Shown here piece after piece: positions 1 to 5,682 of a stretch of 5,682 nt of DNA (position 1 is the stretch's first letter; each line of letters starts with the position of its first letter). The translations under genes and the position numbers were made by a program. The stretch comes from Bacillota bacterium. Lineage in GTDB: Bacteria > Bacillota > Dethiobacteria > SKNC01. The stretch spans positions 1 through 5,682 of the forward strand of contig SKLX01000218.1 of the NCBI GenBank assembly GCA_007121375.1, read 5' to 3'. The notes under the pieces were generated by a model, which was given only the letters and a program-made list of their open reading frames with translations, did no database searches and was not told the DNA's origin.

Positions 1-1886
1 CCGTAAATAAATTTTGAACCGTCGTTAAATTTGATTACGTCCAGCTGACAGTTATGTTCTTGAGGGCACTGAGCCTTGCAGTTTTTCTTTTCAACTTCAT
101 ATTTATTCAAGTGGTCCAGGCCATCCAAAGTTTTTGTAGGCTGTTTACTTTCAACATGAAATGTCCTGGCCATTAGGGCTGCCCCCAGGGCCCCTGTTAA
201 CTCGGGGTAGGGCGGTATAAATACTTCTTTATCGCACTCGCCAGCAAAGGCAGCAGCCAGGGCATGATTCTTGGCAGTTGCCCCGGTAAAGACCAGTTTG
301 CCCTCAATTGACCTGCTTTCTACAGTTTTGCTCAGGTAATTTCGGGCTGAAGAATAGGCCAGGCTAACCAGCTGTTCTTCCAGGGGCAGCCCGCGGGAAG
401 CCGCAGAAACCAGGGTCGACTGGGAAAGAAGGGTGCAGGTGTTTCCCAGGTCGATGGCGTAGTCTGCCTGAAAAGCTTTATTTGAAAATTCTTCTTTTAT
501 TTTAACCCCCAGTAATTCTGCCAGATTTTCAAGAAATGTCCCAGTTCCGGCAGCACACACCGGGTTCATATTGTAGTCAAAGAGAAGGCCGTCTTTTATC
601 TGGACAAATTTTGAATCCTCGCCTCCGATTTCAATAATAGAAAGGGTATCCTCCCCGTCAAAGAGGGATTTTACTCCTTCAGCCTGGCAAGTAATTTCAT
701 CAACGGCACTCTCGGCATTTAGAATTTTTTGGGCCAGGAAACGCCCCGAACCGGTAGTACACGCCACAATGGGCGGCTTTTCCTTTAGATAATCCCCGTA
801 CTCCTCTTCAACCCTCTTCACCAGCTCCAGTACCTGTAGGGCGGGGCGTCCAGAGGTTGGCAGGTAAACTCCACCTATAAAACGTCCCTCATTATCCAGT
901 AGAGTACACTTGGTGGATACGGAACCGCAGTCCACTCCCAGGTAGAGGGTGGAAAGGTCGTAAGATTCTTCAGAATCAGATTCCTTACCGTAAAATACCT
1001 TGTCCGGGTTAAGGGGGGGTAGGGGATTTTCCGGAACATATTTTTCTACAACCAGTTCATCCAGGTTTAAATCAGATAAGGGTATTTCTACACCCTTTTG
1101 AGCTGCCCCCAGGGCATTAATAAATTCGTGATCAGGAGGCACCTCTATTTCAACCCCCCGCTCCTGGCAGTACTCCTTAAGATACTTGAAAATAGCCTTG
1201 TTGTTGGCTACTCCACCAATTATAACCAGGGTGCCGGGACCATTAATCCTGCTTTGGGCAACACCTGTAACCACCAGATCCACAAGGGCTTTTGCTAAAC
1301 CAGCAGCCACAGCCCTTTGTGAAGCTCCTTCATTAATAGCATGAGTCATATCAGATTTGGCAAAAACAGCACAACGGCCCGATATCTTTACAGACGAGCT
1401 GGCTTCTACAGCCACTTCCGCTAACTCCCGGTCATTATAGCCCATCCGGGTAGCCTGCTGGTACCAGAAGGATCCACTTCCGGCAGCACACTGACCATTT
1501 TGGTTAAAAAAAGTAACTGCTCCATTGTTGTCAAGTTCCAGGTAATACATGTTTTCATGTCCCAGGGAAAGTACGGTTTCAGGGTTAATTGACCGAAAAG
1601 CCAACCCTGACTGCAATGCTTCTATTTCCAGGATAGGGCTGATTCCAATTTCTTCGGCCACCAGCCGGGAGTTATTGCCGGTAAGGGCAAAGCTTACTTC
1701 AGTAGTATTAACCTTGCTTAACAAAAAATTGAGACATTCCCTGGAAGCTACAACAGGATTACCGGCGGCAGGACGATAAATCTTTTCTTGCTGGTCACCG
1801 TCAATCAGCATCCCTTTTACGGAATAAACGCCAATATCAAGCCCAATCTGGGGTGTGGTTTTTCTTTCTTTTGACAAGGATTTAAT
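1..1886 (-). CDS. Tandem BadF/BcrA/HgdC-type acyl-CoA dehydratase activase (N-terminal part, truncated by window edge)
   Basis: Known for the family: these ASKHA-fold ATPases hold a [4Fe-4S] cluster at a dimer interface and use ATP to push low-potential electrons into 2-hydroxyacyl-CoA dehydratases, benzoyl-CoA reductases or related double-cubane proteins in the cytoplasm. Seen, counting ATT at 1886 as residue 1: domain 1 (about 14-265) has a phosphate loop GLDIGVYSVKG, CAAGSG with Cys133, and Cys172 in SGRCAVFAKS. Domain 2 (about 315-575) has GVDCGSVSTK, IGGEDSK with Asp424, CAAGTG with Cys444, and Cys484. The 39- and 40-residue cysteine spacings fit the two cluster ligands of HgdC-like activators. 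A Cys603/607/613 cluster follows, and the frame stays open to the edge. From memory, large members of this family continue with DUF2229 and dehydratase-like regions, giving well over 1000 residues. The start is ATT (1886) or TTG (1877); the first ATG lies inside domain 1. Partner and substrate cannot be told from the window. Confidence 0.9.
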   Translation of the reverse strand, partial: MKSLSKERKTTPQIGLDIGVYSVKGMLIDGDQQEKIYRPAAGNPVVASRECLNFLLSKVNTTEVSFALTGNNSRLVAEEIGISPILEIEALQSGLAFRSINPETVLSLGHENMYYLELDNNGAVTFFNQNGQCAAGSGSFWYQQATRMGYNDRELAEVAVEASSSVKISGRCAVFAKSDMTHAINEGASQRAVAAGLAKALVDLVVTGVAQSRINGPGTLVIIGGVANNKAIFKYLKEYCQERGVEIEVPPDHEFINALGAAQKGVEIPLSDLNLDELVVEKYVPENPLPPLNPDKVFYGKESDSEESYDLSTLYLGVDCGSVSTKCTLLDNEGRFIGGVYLPTSGRPALQVLELVKRVEEEYGDYLKEKPPIVACTTGSGRFLAQKILNAESAVDEITCQAEGVKSLFDGEDTLSIIEIGGEDSKFVQIKDGLLFDYNMNPVCAAGTGTFLENLAELLGVKIKEEFSNKAFQADYAIDLGNTCTLLSQSTLVSAASRGLPLEEQLVSLAYSSARNYLSKTVESRSIEGKLVFTGATAKNHALAAAFAGECDKEVFIPPYPELTGALGAALMARTFHVESKQPTKTLDGLDHLNKYEVEKKNCKAQCPQEHNCQLDVIKFNDGSKFIY

Positions 1887-1892
1887 GATTGC

Positions 1893-1900
1893 TCACCTCT
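1893..1900 (-). promoter_or_regulatory. Shine-Dalgarno site of the activase gene, bearing on a non-ATG start
   Basis: The minus strand reads AGAGGTGA here, a strong match to the anti-SD. In the activase frame it is followed by GCA ATC ATT AAA TCC TTG, and an in-frame TGA overlaps the SD, so the start must be downstream. ATT at 1886 is 6 nt from the SD, which is ideal spacing. TTG at 1877 is 15 nt away, which is long but uses a commoner start codon. No ATG or GTG is available in frame before the first phosphate loop. Confidence 0.7.
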
Positions 1901-1932
1901 TAAAATATAATTATATGTTCAAAATAGTTGTT

Positions 1933-1940
1933 ATTATAAT
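1933..1940. promoter_or_regulatory. Symmetric -10-like box (ATTATAAT), possible promoter of the activase gene
   Basis: ATTATAAT is its own reverse complement, so TATAAT can be read on both strands (1935-1940 plus, 1938-1933 minus). On the minus strand it would start transcription near 1926, about 25 nt before the activase SD, a sensible leader length. No good -35 box is visible: the best minus-strand hexamer at 17-bp spacing is ATGTTA (1961-1956), with 3 of 6 matches. On the plus strand the upstream hexamer is also poor, and a better promoter for the rightward gene lies nearer to it. Confidence 0.4.
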
Positions 1941-1941
1941 A

Positions 1942-1973
1942 ACTTCACCTTAATATAACATAACATGTGAAGT
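1942..1973. repeat. 7-bp inverted repeat ACTTCAC-N18-GTGAAGT, possible operator
   Basis: Perfect 7-bp arms lie at 1942-1948 and 1967-1973 with an 18-bp AT-rich spacer. The arm centres are 25 bp apart, about two and a half helical turns. The element sits immediately upstream of the leftward -10-like box, in the position of the activase -35 region, so a bound regulator could affect that promoter. The spacer also contains the direct repeat ATAACATAACAT (1955-1966). The arms are short, so chance occurrence in AT-rich DNA is possible and no known regulator site is recognised. Confidence 0.35.
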
Positions 1974-2069
1974 ATCTAAAAAACCTTTTATATTATACCA
2001 TTTTCTTCATCGCCTTTCCATAAATCAGAATATTTTACTTTACATTTTTCAATACTTCTCCTTAAAAGA

Positions 2070-2098
2070 TTCAAATGATTTTTCAACTGTGTTAGAAT
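2070..2098 (+). promoter_or_regulatory. Extended -10 promoter for the RlmD-type gene
   Basis: TTCAAA (2070-2075, 4 of 6 to TTGACA), a 17-bp spacer, then TAGAAT (2093-2098, 5 of 6 to TATAAT), preceded by the extended -10 TGn at 2090-2092. This is a good sigma-A type promoter. Transcription would begin near 2105, giving a leader of about 32 nt to the ATG at 2137. It overlaps the in-frame GTG at 2089, which argues against that codon being the translational start. Confidence 0.65.
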
Positions 2099-2118
2099 AC
2101 CATTATATTACTACTAAG

Positions 2119-2124
2119 AAGGAG
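2119..2124 (+). promoter_or_regulatory. Shine-Dalgarno site AAGGAG deciding the RlmD-type start
   Basis: AAGGAG lies 12 nt before the ATG at 2137, with T6A6 between. The spacing is longer than usual, but there is no comparable site before the in-frame GTG at 2089, so this site selects the ATG. Confidence 0.65.
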
Positions 2125-2136
2125 TTTTTTAAAAAA

Positions 2137-3519
2137 ATGAAGTCAAGGGATTTACCTGTAAAGAAGGGACAGGACTTTAAAATTAATATAGAAGATTTGA
2201 ACCACCGGGGAGAAGGAGTGGGCCGTATTAATGATTACGTGGTTTTTATTCCAGGGGGTGTTCCTGGCGATGAAATTTCCGTCAAAATTACCTCCACCCG
2301 AAAGAACTTTGGCAGGGGGGTCATACAAAAAGTATTAAAGGAATCCTCTACCAGGGTTAAAGCCCCCTGCCCTTATTACCCCGAATGCGGCGGTTGCCAG
2401 CTGCAGCATGTAAATTATCATGAACAGTTAAACCATAAAACCCGTCTGGTTAAGGAAACCCTGGGGCGTTTGGGAAATATTTCCCCTGATATTGTAAAAA
2501 ACATCCTGGGGATGGATAACCCCTGGCATTACCGGAATAAGGCCCAGTTTCAGGTTTTTCCCCAGGGAAAAAGAACCGCCTTGGGCTTTTTTGCTTCCGG
2601 CAGCCATAAACCGGTGGATATTGATAGCTGTCTTTTACAACAAAAGGAGATTAACAAAGCCCTTCAGGCAGTAAAAAGAGTTATTTATAACCTGGAAATT
2701 CCTCCTTACAACCGGAAAACGAGCAAGGGTATACTAAGGCAGGTGATTATCAAAACAAGCAGTTTTACCGGAGAAATAATGATAGTGCTGGTTACTAAAG
2801 GGAAAAAACTTCCCTCCCGAAAAAAAATTGAATCTGGCCTTAGAAAAAATATACCCAAACTGGTCTCTCTGGTCCAAAATATCAATAACCACCGGGTAAA
2901 AGAAACCATGGGCCCCGAAGATATTCTTCTTTACGGTAAACCTTATATCGAAGAAAGGATTGGAAACCTGGATTTTATTATTTCACCCCAGGCCTTTTTC
3001 CAGGTAAATCCTTTACAAACCCATGTTCTTTCTGGGCTGGTTTTAAAAATGGCCCGGTTGAGGGGTACAGAAAAAGTTATGGACCTTTATTGTGGCACAG
3101 GTTCCCTGGGCCTTTTTGCCTCCTCCCAGGCGGCCAGGGTTTATGGTATTGAATCCAACCCCTCGGCCCTGGAGGATGCCCGGGCTAACACCCGTCTGAA
3201 TAAAATAAATAATGTAAAACTCTATCAGGGAAAAGTAGAAGACATAATGCCTCATCTAACCCGTCGAGGAGTTAAGCCTGATGTTGTTATTTTAGATCCT
3301 CCCCGGCAGGGTTGTGACCGCCATCTTATTGAGCATATCCTAAGAACTGACCCCCCCAAGGTTATTTATATTTCCTGCAATCCTTCAACCCTGGCCCGGG
3401 ACCTGGCTATCCTGACCGAATCCGGGTACCAAGGAGTTAATGTCCAGCCCCTGGACATGTTTCCCCAAACCAGCCATGTGGAATGTGTGGCTTACGTAAG
3501 GAAAAAGACATGTTCATGA
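2137..3519 (+). CDS. rlmD: 23S rRNA (uracil-C5)-methyltransferase, RlmD/RlmCD (RumA) type with TRAM domain and Fe-S cluster
   Basis: It transfers a methyl group from SAM to C5 of uracil in 23S rRNA. Family knowledge: RlmD acts on U1939, and the Gram-positive RlmCD enzyme acts on both U747 and U1939; sequence alone does not separate these. Seen in 460 residues: a basic TRAM RNA-binding domain (about 10-72, with HRGEGVGR and FIPGGVPGD); cluster cysteines Cys78, Cys84, Cys87 (CPYYPECGGC) and Cys165 (DSCLL); SAM motif DLYCGTGSLG (316-325); DPPRQGCD (387-394); nucleophile Cys414 in YISCNPSTLARDL; and general base Glu449 in SHVEC. The 35-residue Cys-to-Glu spacing equals that of E. coli RumA (Cys389, Glu424). 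ATG 2137 is preferred over in-frame GTG 2089, which lies inside the promoter and has no SD. Length is normal and the catalytic set is complete. Divergent from the activase gene and 72 bp upstream of a second rRNA methyltransferase. Confidence 0.95.
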   Translation: MKSRDLPVKKGQDFKINIEDLNHRGEGVGRINDYVVFIPGGVPGDEISVKITSTRKNFGRGVIQKVLKESSTRVKAPCPYYPECGGCQLQHVNYHEQLNHKTRLVKETLGRLGNISPDIVKNILGMDNPWHYRNKAQFQVFPQGKRTALGFFASGSHKPVDIDSCLLQQKEINKALQAVKRVIYNLEIPPYNRKTSKGILRQVIIKTSSFTGEIMIVLVTKGKKLPSRKKIESGLRKNIPKLVSLVQNINNHRVKETMGPEDILLYGKPYIEERIGNLDFIISPQAFFQVNPLQTHVLSGLVLKMARLRGTEKVMDLYCGTGSLGLFASSQAARVYGIESNPSALEDARANTRLNKINNVKLYQGKVEDIMPHLTRRGVKPDVVILDPPRQGCDRHLIEHILRTDPPKVIYISCNPSTLARDLAILTESGYQGVNVQPLDMFPQTSHVECVAYVRKKTCS

Positions 3520-3543
3520 ATTATAAGTTTAATTATACATTTA

Positions 3544-3552
3544 TGTTATAAT
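3544..3552 (+). promoter_or_regulatory. Extended -10 promoter candidate for the RlmL-type gene
   Basis: TGTTATAAT combines a perfect TATAAT (3547-3552) with the extended -10 TGn. The hexamer 17 bp upstream (TAAGTT, 3524-3529) is a poor -35, so activity would rest on the extended -10. Transcription would start near 3559, about 19 nt before the SD. It could add to read-through from the upstream methyltransferase gene, since no terminator hairpin is visible in the 72-bp gap. Confidence 0.55.
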
Positions 3553-3591
3553 CGGGATGATATAAATATATAGATATGGAGGATTTTTTAA

Positions 3592-4728
3592 ATGGCTGAA
3601 CTGGATTTAATTGCCACCACCACCTTTGGATTAGAAGCTGTAGCCAAAAGGGAGCTCCTCAGCCTGGGATACAATGATTTAAATGTCTCCGATGGCAGAA
3701 TTACCTTCAAGGCTGACCTGGAGGGCATCCCCCGGGCTAACCTGTGGCTCAGGTCAGCAGACCGAGTCCTGCTGCAATTGGGGGAATTTAAAGCCTTAAC
3801 TTTCGAAGAACTATTTGAAAAAACCAGGGCCCTGCCCTGGGACCAGTGGATCACCAAAAAGGGAAAATTTACGGTTAATGGTAAATCTGTCAAGTCAAAG
3901 CTTTACAGTGTGCCCGACTGCCAGGCCATTGTTAAAAAAGCTGTGGTGGAAAAACTCAAGGAAAAATACCAGGTGGAATGGTTTGAGGAATCGGGTCCTG
4001 ATTTTACTATCCAGGTAGCCCTCCACAAGGACATGGCCACCCTAACCATTGATACCAGCGGGCCGGGTTTACACAAAAGGGGCTACCGGCAGACCGGAGG
4101 AGAAGCACCCTTAAAGGAAACCCTGGCTTCCGCCATGGTGCAGTTGAGTTTCTGGAATAAAGACCGGCTATTACTGGACCCTTTTTGCGGTTCCGCGACC
4201 ATCCCCATCGAAGCCGCCCTCATTGGAAGAAATATTGCCCCGGGGCTGAACAGGAATTTCGCTTCAGAAGAATGGCCTGTACCGGGTAAAGATATATGGA
4301 AAAAAGAAAGGGTTAAAGCCTTTCATGCTATAGACCATGATACTCCCATTAGAATTATAGCTTCGGATATAGATGAAAAAGCCATAAAAACAGCAAAAGA
4401 AAATGCTTTGCAAGCCGGAGTTGACGATTGTATAGAATTTTATGTCAAGCCTTTTTCCCAGGTTCAACTAAAGGAAAAGTATGTAGTTGTGGTGACAAAT
4501 CCTCCCTACGGGGAGAGGATGGGCAGTATAAAGGAAATAAATAATTTATACAAGGAAATGGGCAGGATTTTTAAAAAAGAACCTACCTGGTCTATTTATG
4601 TCCTTACTCCTGAAGAAAAATTTGAACAACTTTATGGAGCCAAGGCCCATCGCAGGAGGAAACTCTACAGTGGAGATATCAAGGTTGATTATTACCAGTT
4701 CTATGGTGAACGTCCACCTGGAAAATAA
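3592..4728 (+). CDS. rlmL: THUMP-domain 23S rRNA (guanine-N2)-methyltransferase, RlmL/YpsC type
   Basis: The family methylates the N2 amino group of a guanine in 23S rRNA with SAM; E. coli RlmL acts on G2445. Seen in 378 residues: an N-terminal ferredoxin-like/THUMP RNA-binding region (about 1-155), including LWLRSADRVLLQLGEF (51-66); the conserved linker LHKRGYR...EAPLKETLA (160-179); SAM motif I LLDPFCGSATIPIEAA (194-209); acidic SDIDEKAI (258-265) for SAM ribose binding; and catalytic NPPYGERMG (303-311), the N/D-PP-Y motif of amino methyltransferases. It matches the short Firmicutes YpsC form and lacks the C-terminal RlmK half fused in E. coli RlmKL. ATG 3592 follows GGAGGA (3578-3583) by 8 nt. 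The target is inferred from the family; a related guanine site cannot be excluded. Probably co-transcribed with the deacetylase gene 28 bp downstream. Confidence 0.93.
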   Translation: MAELDLIATTTFGLEAVAKRELLSLGYNDLNVSDGRITFKADLEGIPRANLWLRSADRVLLQLGEFKALTFEELFEKTRALPWDQWITKKGKFTVNGKSVKSKLYSVPDCQAIVKKAVVEKLKEKYQVEWFEESGPDFTIQVALHKDMATLTIDTSGPGLHKRGYRQTGGEAPLKETLASAMVQLSFWNKDRLLLDPFCGSATIPIEAALIGRNIAPGLNRNFASEEWPVPGKDIWKKERVKAFHAIDHDTPIRIIASDIDEKAIKTAKENALQAGVDDCIEFYVKPFSQVQLKEKYVVVVTNPPYGERMGSIKEINNLYKEMGRIFKKEPTWSIYVLTPEEKFEQLYGAKAHRRRKLYSGDIKVDYYQFYGERPPGK

Positions 4729-4741
4729 AAATTTTCATGTC

Positions 4742-4749
4742 AAGGGGGT
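4742..4749 (+). promoter_or_regulatory. Shine-Dalgarno site AAGGGGGT selecting a GTG start for the YdjC-type gene
   Basis: AAGGGGGT pairs with the anti-SD over 8 positions if one G-U wobble is allowed (consensus AAGGAGGT) and lies 7 nt before GTG 4757. The in-frame ATGs further upstream (4598, 4703) lie inside the preceding gene and have no SD at proper spacing. Part of the site falls in the palindrome GGGTACCC (4746-4753). Confidence 0.75.
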
Positions 4750-4756
4750 ACCCTGG

Positions 4757-5536
4757 GTGAAATTAATAGTAAATGCCGATGACTTTGGATATAACAGGGG
4801 CGTAAACAGGGGAGTTATAACTGCTTTTAACAAAGGAATTGTAACCAGCACTACTATCATGGTAAATGGAGACTGTTTTGAAGAAGCTGTTGACCTTGTA
4901 AACATATGCCAAAATAAACTGGGTGTAGGCCTTCATGTAAATATGACCCGAGGAAAACCTGTTTCCTCCCCTTCTAAGGTCCCTTCTCTATTAGATAACC
5001 AGGGAGTTTTCTGGCAGATAGATACCCTTTATCAAAAAAAACTGGTAAAGGAGGAAGTCAGGGAGGAAATCACTTCTCAGGTGAAAAAACTAAAGGATTA
5101 TGGTATTAAACCTACCCACATGGATGCCCACCATCACCTCCAGTACCACCCTTTGATTTTGGAGGTTTTAATGGAAACAGCCCTTGATTTCAAGCTCCCT
5201 CTTCGAAATGTGGGGGAAGAAACAAAAAACCTCTTTGGGGAAAATAACATTCCTACTCCCGATTATTTTATTTCCAGTTTTTTTGGAGAAGGTGCCACGG
5301 AGGATAATCTTATTTCCATGTTGAAAGAACTTACGGATAATAAGGGGATATTTATAGTCGAAGTCATGACCCATCCGGGATACAGGGAGGGTTTTAACAA
5401 CTGGAGTTCATACCGGGAAGATCGGGAAAGGGAGCTGGACATATTATGTTCCCCTTCACTAAAGGATTTTATCAGGAAAGAAGGAATAAGCCTGGTTAAC
5501 TACCGTTACCTTCAGGAGTATAAGTCAGGTCCTTAA
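4757..5536 (+). CDS. YdjC/ChbG-family carbohydrate deacetylase
   Basis: Family knowledge: YdjC/ChbG proteins are metal-dependent deacetylases with a TIM-barrel-like fold that remove acetyl groups from N-acetylated sugars; E. coli ChbG acts on chitobiose-type oligosaccharides. Seen in 259 residues: the N-terminal motif KLIVNADDFGYNRGVN (2-17) with Asp8/Asp9, GLHVNMT with His60, the THMDAHHHLQYHP stretch (120-132) with His125 as likely metal ligand, and VMTHPGY (203-209) with His206. All expected motifs are present and the length is normal. GTG 4757 is chosen because it follows a strong SD by 7 nt and places the conserved KLIVNADDFG at the very N-terminus, as is usual. No signal peptide is visible, so it is probably cytoplasmic. 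It follows the RlmL-type gene by 28 bp, likely in one transcript, but no sugar transport or glycosidase gene is nearby to suggest the substrate. Its 3' end overlaps the convergent acetyltransferase gene by 41 bp. Confidence 0.92.
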   Translation: MKLIVNADDFGYNRGVNRGVITAFNKGIVTSTTIMVNGDCFEEAVDLVNICQNKLGVGLHVNMTRGKPVSSPSKVPSLLDNQGVFWQIDTLYQKKLVKEEVREEITSQVKKLKDYGIKPTHMDAHHHLQYHPLILEVLMETALDFKLPLRNVGEETKNLFGENNIPTPDYFISSFFGEGATEDNLISMLKELTDNKGIFIVEVMTHPGYREGFNNWSSYREDRERELDILCSPSLKDFIRKEGISLVNYRYLQEYKSGP

Positions 5537-5682
5537 CCATAACAATCCATTGCCCCTGGGTGTCTTCCGTTATTCCCGCCTCCTGAAAGTTCATTTTTTC
5601 GTACAATCTCTTACCGGCTTTGTTTTCTGGTCTAACTTCCAGTTTTATTTCCGGAACTCCCAGAGATTGAAGGTACAAAAAC
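5496..5682 (-). CDS. GNAT-family N-acetyltransferase, C-terminal part (truncated by window edge)
   Basis: Only 61 C-terminal residues are in the window, and the start lies beyond the right edge. Seen: LQSLGVPEIKLEVRPENK followed by AGKRLYEKMNFQEAG, the strand-helix-strand pattern of the GNAT C-terminal half, with the Asn and LYEK positions that help bind acetyl-CoA, and a final strand QWIVMVKDL. The TTG near the edge (5678) is not a real start, because the frame is open to the left of the motif and the acetyl-CoA pyrophosphate loop must be further upstream. RimI-like or antibiotic/small-molecule acetyltransferases share this pattern, so the substrate is unknown. After KDL the protein has a short tail (TYTPEGNGS) that is encoded almost wholly within the overlap with the convergent deacetylase gene. 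Confidence 0.8.
   Translation of the reverse strand, partial: FLYLQSLGVPEIKLEVRPENKAGKRLYEKMNFQEAGITEDTQGQWIVMVKDLTYTPEGNGS

Noticed and set aside
1098..1779. Short plus-strand reading frames at 1098-1298 and 1549-1779
   Set aside because: They lie opposite the well-supported activase coding sequence, show no recognisable domain, and lack good SD sites.
1955..1966. Direct repeat ATAACATAACAT as a repeat array or origin iteron
   Set aside because: There are only two short copies in AT-rich DNA with no further units.
2125..2137. T6A7 run as a programmed frameshift or transcriptional slippage site
   Set aside because: It lies before and at the first base of the start codon, so slippage would not change the reading frame of the protein.
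3513..3520. Palindrome TTCATGAA at the end of the RlmD-type gene as a possible terminator
   Set aside because: It has no loop, is AT-rich, and has no following U tract long enough for an intrinsic terminator.
3588..3893. Minus-strand reading frame of 101 codons
   Set aside because: It is antisense to the conserved N-terminal region of the RlmL-type gene, and its translation has no recognisable motif.
4746..4753. GGGTACCC palindrome as a regulator site or SD-masking hairpin
   Set aside because: A palindrome with no loop cannot fold on itself in RNA, and eight bases alone are too short to claim an operator.
4598..4756. In-frame ATG starts at 4598 and 4703 that would extend the YdjC-type protein by 53 or 18 residues
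   Set aside because: They lie inside the RlmL-type gene, lack a well-spaced SD, and would place extra sequence before the normally N-terminal KLIVNADDFG motif. GTG 4757 has a strong SD.

Overview
The window looks like chromosomal DNA from an anaerobic, low-to-moderate GC Gram-positive bacterium of the Clostridia (possibly a Peptococcaceae-like or syntrophic lineage). The evidence is AT-rich intergenic DNA, purine-rich Shine-Dalgarno sites, non-ATG starts, and a large 2-hydroxyacyl-CoA dehydratase-activase type protein typical of strict anaerobes. The lineage is inferred from gene content and style; nothing in the window fixes it.

Layout. (1) Positions 1-1886, minus strand: the N-terminal 628 codons of a large protein with two tandem BadF/BcrA/HgdC-type ATPase domains, cut by the left edge. 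Its start is not ATG (ATT or TTG). (2) Positions 1887-2136: a 250-bp divergent intergenic region with a symmetric -10-like box, a 7-bp inverted repeat and a good extended -10 promoter facing right. (3) Positions 2137-3519, plus strand: an RlmD/RlmCD-type iron-sulfur 23S rRNA (uracil-C5) methyltransferase. (4) Positions 3592-4728, plus strand: a THUMP-domain RlmL/YpsC-type rRNA guanine-N2 methyltransferase, preceded by its own extended -10 promoter candidate. (5) Positions 4757-5536, plus strand: a YdjC/ChbG-type carbohydrate deacetylase with a GTG start, 28 bp behind the previous gene and probably co-transcribed with it. (6) Positions 5496-5682, minus strand: the C-terminal part of a GNAT acetyltransferase, convergent with the deacetylase gene and overlapping it by 41 bp.

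How the genes relate. The two methyltransferases form a small 23S rRNA modification block. The deacetylase appears to be a passenger in the same transcript with an unrelated metabolic role. The activase is transcribed away from this block and would act with an electron donor and a dehydratase- or reductase-type Fe-S partner, possibly fused in its own C-terminal part outside the window. I see no tRNA, rRNA, CRISPR array, insertion sequence, phage gene or convincing intrinsic terminator. The most unusual points are the non-ATG start and asymmetric tandem ATPase domains of the activase, and the symmetric elements in the divergent control region. I found no clear evidence of a wholly new system.
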